Source: Malaya genurostris (taxonomy: Eukaryota > Arthropoda > Insecta > Diptera > Culicidae). Taken from it: a stretch of 64,000 nucleotides of DNA. The stretch is from positions 32,035,753 through 32,099,752 of the forward strand of contig NC_080571.1 of NCBI RefSeq assembly GCF_030247185.1, in the 5' to 3' direction. A program made the position numbers and the translations under genes. The notes beneath the pieces are model-generated. The model did not search any database and was not told where the DNA came from. It saw nothing but the letters and a program-made list of their open reading frames with translations. Positions 55,629-64,000 of the stretch are shown here, piece after piece (position 1 is the first letter of the stretch; the number at the start of each line of letters is the position of its first letter).

Positions 55629-57060
55629 ATGGATTTAAGTTTGTATGTTTGTAACGCCATAACTTCGGAACTACTTAACGGATTGCAACCTTACTTGGCA
55701 CAGCTACTTCTTGGATTTCAGAGATGGTTTAAGGAGTATTTTTATAGGGAAGGGAGCAAAACAAGAATCAATAACAGGAGGGGGTCAAGAAAAAATTCAT
55801 ATAACTTGACGAGAATTGATACGTCTTGAAGACCATAGAAACATTTTGCATACCTTAGATAAGACTATACGGTGGGTGGATGTAGCAAGTGCCTTTAAAA
55901 AGGGGGGGCGGGTGTAATGTTTAAAACGGCAAAATTTCGAAACTACTAAACGGATTGCCACCAAACATGGCACGGCTACTTCTTGCTCTTCTGAGATGGT
56001 CATAAGGGTATTTAAATAAGGGAGGGATCGTAGTAAGTGTCCTGAACAGGCGGAGGTCATGAAAAAAATTGTCTAACATGACGAGAATCGATGCTTTTTC
56101 AAGACCATAGAAACAGTTTGCATATATTAGATATGATTATATGGGTGGTGGATGTAGCAAGTGTCTTTGAAAAGGGGGTGTAATGTTTGTAATGGCATAA
56201 CTCCGGAACTACTCAACTGATTGCTATCAAACTTGGTACAGATACTTATTGCTCTTAAGAGATGGTCATAAGGGTATTTTTGTGGGGGAGGCTCCCTCAT
56301 GATCATGTGCCACGCTCCGTATCAAGTGTCCTTAACAGGGGGGATGGGGGTTGGTTTTTGAAGACCATAGATACATTTTGAATACCTTAAATGTGACTAT
56401 ATGCGGAGTGGATGTAGCAAGTACCTTTGAAGGGGGGTGTAATGTTTATAACGGCATAACTCCTAAAATACTGAACGTATTGCCACCAAACTGGGCACTT
56501 ATTGCTCTGTAGAAATGGTCATATGTGTATTTTTATGAGAGAGGGAGCGTAGCAAGGGTTAGTTAGTTAGTGGTTTATTTTAGCCCAGTTTTAACCTATC
56601 GGTCATTTACCGCGGGAGCGTAGCAAGGGTCTTTAAAAGAGGGGTTGGGGGGTCTATGACCAAACTTATCTAATTTTACCAGAATCGATACTTTTTGAAA
56701 ACCATAGAAACATTTTGCGTTTCGTAGGTATGATTAAATGGGAGTTGGATGTACTTTTAAAAAGGGGGGTGTAATGTTTTTAACGGCATAACTGCAAAAC
56801 TACTGAACGTATTGCTATCAAACTTGGCACAGGTACTTCCTGCTCTTCAGAGATGATCATTAGGACATTTTCAGGGGAGAGAGTGTGTAGCAAGCGTTCT
56901 TAACTTGAGGAGGTCATGTCGAAATTGATCTAATTTAAAGAAAATTGATATTTTTTAAAACCATGCATACATTTTGAAAAACTCAAATATGGTTTTAAGG
57001 ATATTTGTGGGGGGTGGATATAATGAGTGCCTCTAAAAAAGGAAGTTTAATGTGAAGTTT
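55629..57060 (+). repeat. ~265-bp tandem repeat array inside the Helitron
   Basis: The marker ACCATAGAAACATTTTGCAT recurs near 55832, 56103, 56361, 56700 and 56961, each about 260-272 bp apart once the small insertion at 56560 is discounted. Each unit also has AACGGCATAACTCC-like and AGAGATGGTCATAAGGGTAT-like segments. More decayed units continue to about 57700. Confidence 0.85.
56560..56609 (-). mobile_element. 50-bp truncated retroposon with 17-bp target duplication
   Basis: The insert is flanked by perfect copies of GGGAGCGTAGCAAGGGT at 56543-56559 and 56610-56626. On the minus strand it reads GCGGTAAATGACCGATAGGT, TAAAACTGGGC, TAAAATAAACCACTAACTA, the probable last 50 bp of a LINE or SINE with an ACTA-type tail. 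Confidence 0.88.
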
Positions 57061-58611
57061 ATAGAATTTGCAATAAAACGATACTTCTAGCTGAGAAGAG
57101 ATATTATTAGCGCTTCAGATGATCCTAAGAGCATTTTTAAAAAGGGAGTTGGAGGGGGTGGATAAAGTAAGGGTCTCATCCAAGAGGGGAGCAAAGTTTA
57201 AATTGTTAATATAATCGAACGTAACTCCAAAACAACTCAAACTCACCACACCTAACTAGGTTGGATATTTTAAGGTGGGGAGATATTCATTACAAAGGTT
57301 TATTGTAACATTTTCTTATTCGTCGTCAAACAAGATAGGGGGAAGGATTCAGACTAGGAGAAGGGGGTCTTGAAAATCAATTTTCATCCTGAATTTTTTA
57401 TAAAATAAGAGAGGGGCAAGAATGTCAAGGTCGTGCTAGATAGTATTGCTATCGTTAATTTTAATTAAGTAGTACTGCTGCCCTTATTGAGGTGGTCATA
57501 AGGGTTGTCATGGAAAAGAGCTTTTGTAAGTTCACTAAAAAGGGGAGCTCAATATAAAATTTATTCTACGAGAAACGATGCATCTTGACAAATACAGATA
57601 CTACTTTTATGTCAATGCAGATTAAAAGGTTATTTTAAGGGAGAGGGAGTGCAGCAAGTTACCCAAGCATGGGAAGTGTAAGGTAAAATTGATTAATAAC
57701 AACATAAAACTGCTCAGAGTATTACACTGAGTAGGAAAACTTCGGGAATTTTGTTCGGCCTTTTCTTCCCGAAACATTTCCGAGCAACGCCGGGTCATTC
57801 AGCTAGTATATAATATATATCAATAATATGTAATATTGAGTGTGTTCAAAACCTTTTCAAAATTGTTTAAATTTGTTAAAGAAATGTTCAAGTTTTGCTT
57901 TAGATTCGTTCAAACATTATTCAGAATCTTTTGTTTCAAATTATTATTTGTAATTTGCTCAAAAGTTTTAAAGCAAATTACACAAAGAATTTTTTTTCAG
58001 TAATTGATAAAAATTGCTTCCAAAATAACTGAGAATCAATTCAAAATTTCATGAAAATTTATTTTGAAATTATTTAAATCTTCATTCATAGGTTAGCAAA
58101 AAAAATGTTTAAAACTTGTTAAATTTAATTCAGAATAAAAAAAGAATTTGATTAAAACGTTTTCAAATTTGGTCCAACATTTGTGAGATTTAAAAATTGA
58201 TAAACCATTGTTCAAGTACGGCTAAAACATAATTAGTGGGTTGAAAACTTGATTGAAATTTGTTCAGAATTTCTTCAAAATTTATTCCTAGTTTTTATGA
58301 AAACTTCTTGAAATAGTTTGCAAAATTTGTTAAATCCAAATTTTCTTTAGCGCTCAGACTTGTCTGAAGCTTAATTCGTGATAAATTTGTTCGGGATCTG
58401 TTTAAAATTTATTAAAATTGATTGGAAATTTGTGTAAATATGTTGCAATTGGCTCAAAAATGGATAACAATTTAATCACAAATTTATGAAAATTTATTCT
58501 AAAATTGTCAAAATTTTGTATAATGTTGTTAAGAACTTATTTAAAGTTTGTTCCGATCTTTTTTTTTAATAAGTAACTTTTGAAAATTAAATTTAATATG
58601 TTCAGAGGTGG

Positions 58612-58648
58612 ACGGGTATAGCGTGATGGGTAAGTCTATGCCTTTGTT
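58612..58648 (+). mobile_element. SINE 5' fragment
   Basis: GGACGGGTATAGCGTGATGG then GTAAGTCTATGCCTTT matches the 5' head of the SINE at 38574-38652. It stops before the B box. Confidence 0.7.
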
Positions 58649-60959
58649 CAAAATTTATTCAGAATTTGTTGTTTCAAATTAATTTTTGTCATTACCTTGA
58701 AAATTGATAAAAAATTGATTAAAAATTAATTTTTTTTAATAACTAAAAATCATTTACTTGTTACTTATTTAGTTTGTTTTGAACTAATTTAGTTTGTTCA
58801 GGCTTCCCAAATGTACCGCCGCGCGACATTATTATTGAGGCTGTCTTGCTACTCTTTCCATGACAGCCTTGTGATAGGTTTCATCACGACAGCCCTTAGA
58901 CAAATAGTTCTGTACAGCCAACGTTGCCGTCATTCCCTTCGTTCGACAGTTCATTCCATCTCAAGACATTTTGTCATGGTCCACGACAGCCGAAGAAGCA
59001 TGAAGTTCTCGCTGATGCGACAGTAAACTTCGGGTATCAGTCACTGCGTTGTTTCTGTCGAGAGCAAAATATTACTCTCCCTTGACCAGGTCTGCGACAG
59101 TAGCCGGTGCGGTTCAAATTTGTTGCTCTTGGTTTGCTATGAAGATTCGAGGCAAGCATGTGGGTTTTAGTTTTGCCTTTGGTGATTGCTTTGCGCAGCG
59201 GTTGATCATTGCGCATAGCAATCACCGTTGTTAAGGCATTGATAACAATATTATTGATAATTAATAATATACGAAACTACTAATACGAAATGGATTGAAG
59301 AACGGACTTTGGTTTAAATGAATAGTCAATTTTTTTATTTTGGTCGATCTTCTATGAATCGATCGATCAGTGAAATTCTATAGAAAGAAAAGTTTGTTTT
59401 CAAGAAATTATATTCATAATTAAAGAGCTGAGACAGTTCGGCGTGCTCGTTTCAGGCAGTTTACGTTCGGTTTGTGGGCAGTAACATTCATAGTGTAGGC
59501 GCGTACTGATGTGCTTGGAGCATTATTTCCATCCTCTTTATCTCTTCCTTCAGAATATCAAGGCGCGATCGTTTCTTATACAAGTGTATAAGTCAATTGA
59601 ATCAGATTTTAGATGTAAACGGTGAATGAATGTTTGTAGCAAAAGATATATTCAAATTAAAGATTCTGTATTCGATACTAGTTAGCGTGATTCTGAATAG
59701 CATTCAACTTTGCGGTCGACTTGTAAGTCTACGGGACTATTGCATGGTCAGTGTTGCAATACTACGGACACTAAGAATCTTTCCAAGTCAGAACTGAAAC
59801 ATACAAAATCTGACTCGTTAAGTTCGTTATATGTACATTGACCAATCGAATAAAAACCTTGAGTGCAAAATTTGGAGTCGGAATTAGCAATGCAAAAATC
59901 ATTTAGAAACTTATTTGCAGGTACCGTACAACAAAGGTTTGAATGCAAAAACTGAATGAAAAATTGCGGTTCTTCCAAAAAACATGTTTCCAAGCGTGGA
60001 ATGCAGCATGGTTGCCCGTAACAGATTCGAATGTTTATTTCGTTTTATTTAGAAAAAAGTTTTAGTTCACCAAGTTATTTAATAATGTCTTTCTTGAGTA
60101 ATATGGTCTCAAGCCTTCCCGACATATCCAGTTATCTTCTATATATGAATAGTATAGTGTTTCTATTAACCTGGAATATATTCCAAAATACATATGTGCT
60201 GATAATCTGGAATTCATTTTTTTCCTGTTATGCATTGAATTATCTTATCTCTAGAAACGGCATATTAACTATTATGTTATTTTGGTCATAGCTACCAGAA
60301 GTTCACGACTTTTACACACATTAAAACTGTCACTTTACATTGTAAAATTTAAAACTCGGTTAAAGCGCATCTTTCATCAAGTAGAAGCTTGTGTTCAGTA
60401 TATTTTGAATTCTTTAGCTTAATGTCGTTGTTTACCACAAAACTTGATATAAAAGTAACTGAGCTGCAGTTAAAAAGACAATTTCATGTAAACTTTGAGA
60501 AGTATCTTAATCATTTCCTCTATGTGCTTTTACGCTCAATCCAATTTTGGAAATGTAGATGTTGCAATCACGAGCGCACGCAGAAGAAGATGCGATGCCT
60601 TGAAATTTCAAACAGCACATCCAGTTTCTATGCGCTTGCTACAATTCTCGTACACATTTTTGGTTCTCTGTTTCAGTCGGCCCTCACGCCCTCACATTTC
60701 GATGCACTATAGATTCATCGTATTGAATTTCATTGCCGGTTCTGGTTAGGAAATTTGGGGATAAGTACGATTACCTATAAAGTACACTTATATTTCTAAA
60801 AATGGTAAGTAACAAAAACTACCTAAACATGAATTCAAGCTCAATTTGGTTTTGAAGAATCTTATATCTGCCATTGGAATTATAAAAATTTCATAGTGTG
60901 TATACATAGATTTTGATTTTGTCATGAAAAAAGGTTTTGAAATTACTTGAAAATTCGAC

Positions 60960-61180
60960 TAGTGAAAGTTGACATTCGACTAGGATAAGTTAAGCAATTC
61001 CTCCGTGTGTATGTATGTGTATTGTATGTGTCAAACAACGTCACTCAATTTCTCAGGCATGACTGCACCTATTTTCCCAAATCAGGCTGAAATGAAAAGG
61101 CTGCATAGGTTACTATTGAATTTAATTCGGATCCGACTTCCGCAGTTACAAGTCTAAGAATGTCGAAAATTTTCTACTCT
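60960..61180 (-). repeat. Family C fragment inside the hAT element
   Basis: GTGTGTATGTATGTGT, TGTGTCAAACAACGTCACTC, AATTTCTCAGGCATGACTGC and TCGGATCCGACTTCCGCAGT are in the family C reverse order. Confidence 0.65.
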
Positions 61181-61369
61181 AATTGGCTAAGTAGCTTGTG
61201 TCCGCATTAAAAAAAAAAACAAACGTTTGAAACTTTAAATATTGTAAATGAATAGTGAAACATTCTGAGAGCCGAGTTCATTGCATATATAAGTTTTCTT
61301 TCTGAAAAGAAATTATGTTAAAAAAATGAAAAATGATATATTGAAAAATGTAGGTGTGATTCCCCGGTG

Positions 61370-61406
61370 AACGACCACAATTAAGTTTGAAAGCGGGAAT
61401 AAATAA

Positions 61407-61459
<53 letters not shown>

Positions 61460-61488
61460 TTAATAATATTATTAATAATAATAATAAC

Positions 61489-61564
<76 letters not shown>

Positions 61565-61566
61565 TT
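61370..61566 (+). repeat. (TAA)n tract after a possible LINE tail
   Basis: GTGAACGACCACAATTAAGT and GAAAGCGGGAATAAATAAAT lead into about 150 bp of AAT/TAA units (61408-61563) with an internal ATTAAT variation. TAA-type tails are common at LINE 3' ends, so this may be an expanded tail. A shorter (AAT)n lies at 61863-61888. Confidence 0.7.
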
Positions 61567-63089
61567 ACTCAGCACGTTGAATAGTAGCCATGTGATCATT
61601 GAGTTTGCTATGTCCAGTCAGAGCTCTGACCAGAATACTGCAATGATGTTTGGAAAAATACAGTAGACACTTTGACATTTTCAGATTTAAATCTGGTAGA
61701 CATGCTTTTGTCTGAGCGCAAGTTTGCAAGCTGCGCTAGTAGCTGGCATGTTTGGATGCAGCCCAAGAACGAATCTTGTGCTTTTTCCAACTAGTTGAAA
61801 GTGGTAAAGCTGGTTCAGGACCAACGAAATCATTCGTTTCACCAGCTCTAGCCAACTCATCAAATAATAATAATAATAATAATAATATTGTGGCTGTCAT
61901 TTCCGACCCTAAAAAATTCATTGGTTTAGTTATCCTAGGAGAAACAGAAAAATCAAAACGTCGTTATTCAGAATAAGGGTGCATAAGATATTTTCGGAGT
62001 ATTATCAATGAATGCTAGTGTATCTGTTTCTTAAGGAATAAGAAGGAAGCACTAAGGATGAATACTTCAGTAATTCAGATATATGAGCCGTTACACAAAA
62101 CTCTTTGTTTATCTTTTAATTTTCGTTAGTTATTAAAATTCATTGCCTTCGCCGACAGTATATATAAATCTAAAACAATTTCTTTATTTCACAATGGTAA
62201 TGTAATGAAACCCTAAAGTTTCCTGCAAAGGTAATCCCAACAACGCAATCGTATGTACTAGTACCATTTCATTGAGGCAGCCGAAATAGTGCGAGCGCAC
62301 TATGAACCACAGCTCGTCTCCAGAAACAGCCGGTTTATTGCTTCAAGAGACATTGATGAGACAGCCGGCTTGCGACAGCCCTTCGTAACAGTAATTCCCT
62401 AAAAATCAAAGGATGTCTTCGATTTTCAAAGGCTGTCCCCGTAACATTTTATGCGAACGAGCGAACAGAAAGAAACAGGATACAAACAGCCCGTTCGGTT
62501 TGACTACTCGCCGGATAGAATACTCTCATCAAACTGGTGAGTAGAAACTGTCTCAGTGACAGCATTCATTTAGGCATGCGAGCGCTGTTGCCATTACAGT
62601 TCGGCATATGCTCGCACACATATTGTAGACTGGGCTTTCGACTTTGCGCTCCGACAGTTCATGCTATCTCGTGGCGGATGTCATTGAAAAGCAGTACTGC
62701 TGGGAAGCCTGAGTTTGTTCAAAATTTCAAAACTATTTCCAAAATTCTTCCAAATTCAAAACAGTTTAAAACATGTTCAAAATCTGTTATGAAATAAAAC
62801 AGAGTTTGATAAAAAATAGTCTTAAAGTACAGTATCCAAAATTTGTTTGTAAAACCTTTGAAATTTATTCAAATTTTTTCCCCAAATGTATTCAACAAAA
62901 CGAGTTGAAACGGAGAGAGAAGCTTTGACTAGCAATTCTACGCAACATCGTTTAAAAAATGGCATAATTCTGACACGCCCCTCTTCGATTTTCGTAAAAC
63001 TATGCATCGGAATGACAAATAAAGTATTTTTCACTGGTCTAGAGATTTTTTCACTCAAGACTAACTTTTGAAAAGGGCGTATGTGTTTT

Positions 63090-64000
63090 AATCCACATTA
63101 TTTTTAAACAATTATAACTCAAAATCTGTAGCTTCTGCGAGAATTGGATCTAAGAAGAAGTTGTAGGTACTCAATTTCTAATAAAAATATAAACTGTAAA
63201 AATATAATTTCCAAAACATCGGTAACACAAAACTCTCTGCGATAATAATGATGAATAATGATAAATAGAGAGTGGTGGTTCGCATTTGAGTATTCGATTA
63301 TCACCAGCAAATTAAAATGAATAATTTCGACTGTTTGAAATGTATTGAGATGTGTTCCGAAATATTAAAGATGAAAACTGATAGAGTAAACAATTAATTT
63401 ATGTTTATTTTGTATTTGGGTTTTTTTTTACCTTTTCATCCATTATCTTGAACCAATTCGAATGTTTACATGAACCTTACTTGAAGAACGCTATCTCATT
63501 CAATTGGAAAAGATATTTTGTTACTTCAAGAGATAAACTGACGGTGGTTAAACTGAGCTTCGGTAAAAAGCCAAATGAATGAAGGACGAGATGATGCCCA
63601 TTCGGTGCGACAGCGCAGGTTATGTGTTAGAATGTGAAGTTTACTGCAGTAGAGTGATCGTCAGTATGTGCACAGATTCGATTTCAATTGAATTCAATGA
63701 AGTTTTACAGCACCGACTTCAGTCATGGCAGTTACTTCCTTGTTGAACCTGTGATTTTTACAAACCTTTGATTTTGTATTCAAAATATCTCGAAAACATC
63801 TACTCGCATCGATGCCAAAGAATAATTTATTCAAAATTTCATAAGGAATACAAAAACTTTTGATTTTTTTAAAAACCGAAAGATATTTTTTTAGTTTACA
63901 TTTTTATCTGAAATTGAGTACCTACAACTTCTTCTTAGACCCGATTTTTGTAGAAGCTACAGATTTTGAATGGTAATTGTTTTTAAAAAAGTGGAATCAA
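63090..64000. repeat. Inverted repeat of at least 110 bp, right arm cut by window end
   Basis: The left arm (63090-63203) includes CAAAATCTGTAGCTTCTGCG and TAAGAAGAAGTTGTAGGTAC. The right arm (about 63893-64000) is its inverse with small differences. The spacer of about 690 bp has no informative frame. It is probably an element with long inverted ends whose true terminus lies beyond the window. Confidence 0.75.

Larger units (their letters stand above)
55610..57806 (+). mobile_element. Non-autonomous Helitron with internal tandem repeats
   Basis: The 5' end is TCTATAAATATATATAAAAA, directly after an A, and the 3' end is CCGAGCAACGCCGGGTCATT then CAGCTAG, directly before a T. A GC-rich stem (CCGAG..CGGG) about 8 bp before the terminal CTAG and insertion between A and T are the defining Helitron features. 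There is no target duplication, as expected, and no Rep/helicase gene. The body is a tandem array of units of about 265 bp. Confidence 0.85.
58799..62711. mobile_element. 3.9-kb hAT-type element without transposase
   Basis: The ends are CAGGCTTCCCAAATGTACCG and, reverse-complemented, CAGGCTTCCCAGCAGTACTG. Perfect 8-bp duplications AGTTTGTT lie at 58791-58798 and 62712-62719. Both end regions (58830-59000 and 62320-62520) hold many ACAGCC/GGCTGT motifs, a subterminal array expected of hAT transposase binding. The 3.9-kb interior has no transposase frame but holds LINE-like tails, a family C fragment and microsatellites. Confidence 0.85.
55380..62880. repeat. Degenerate GTTCAAAATTT array, interrupted by insertions
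   Basis: Units like TTTGTTCAAAATTTATTCAG occur at 55380-55609, 57840-58798 and 62712-62880. The Helitron at 55610, a SINE head at 58612 and the hAT element at 58799 split it. Units are too diverged to count. Confidence 0.6.

Noticed and set aside
55629..57060. A CRISPR-like or satellite array
   Set aside because: Units are about 265 bp, degenerate and enclosed by Helitron ends in an animal genome.
61278..61599. Asn-, Ile- and Leu-rich frames
   Set aside because: They are translations of the AAT/TAA microsatellite.

Overview
The window is animal nuclear DNA and almost certainly comes from a mosquito, most likely a culicine such as Aedes. Nothing in it is prokaryotic: there are no operons, no long host reading frames and no ribosome binding sites, and the one convincing host gene has a TATA box and a 60-bp GT-AG intron. 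The culicine assignment is an inference. It rests on tRNA-derived SINEs of a type I associate with Aedes, several mariner and ITm-type transposases, an RTE-type LINE, and a very abundant degenerate repeat built on the motifs CCGGAACCGGAAGTCGGATC and TAAGTTTGTGAAAATCGGTT.

Host content is sparse. The clear gene is a two-exon, minus-strand gene at 18239-18742 for a 147-residue secreted, Thr/Ser-rich protein. Two stretches, about 30150-31850 and 40440-41160, look like unique, more CpG-rich DNA and may be host regulatory or intronic sequence, but I see no exon in them.

The rest is layered transposable elements. From 1 to 13 kb lie Tc1/mariner (ITm-type) relics, a nested pair of terminal-inverted-repeat elements (5445-7986 around 6390-7844), a hAT-type MITE (11881-12111), a SINE with its target duplication (12197-12411) and a truncated LINE tail. 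From 14 to 34 kb are four mariner elements with both ends (14164-15091, 21615-22528, 28859-30149, 32489-33781), an intact gag-only half-LINE (15605-16725) and an RTE endonuclease relic with an 82-bp tandem duplication. From 35 to 48 kb are more SINE, mariner and hAT copies, a 2.0-kb element with about 760-bp inverted arms (42578-44618) and an uninterrupted (GT)260 tract. From 48 to 52 kb a truncated LINE and a TTAA-flanked element sit in one host repeat. From 55 to 63 kb a degenerate AT-rich array carries a Helitron (55610-57806) and a 3.9-kb hAT-type element (58799-62711).

No coordinated multi-gene system is present. The main value of the window is that many insertions keep their target duplications, and several have a paralogous empty site inside the same 64 kb, so element boundaries and insertion order can be read directly. 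The most unusual items are the long-armed element whose ends begin with CACAGTG (the V(D)J heptamer) next to a GC-rich 5-bp duplication, which suggests a Transib-type foldback, and the ORF1-only retroelement with a paralogous empty site.
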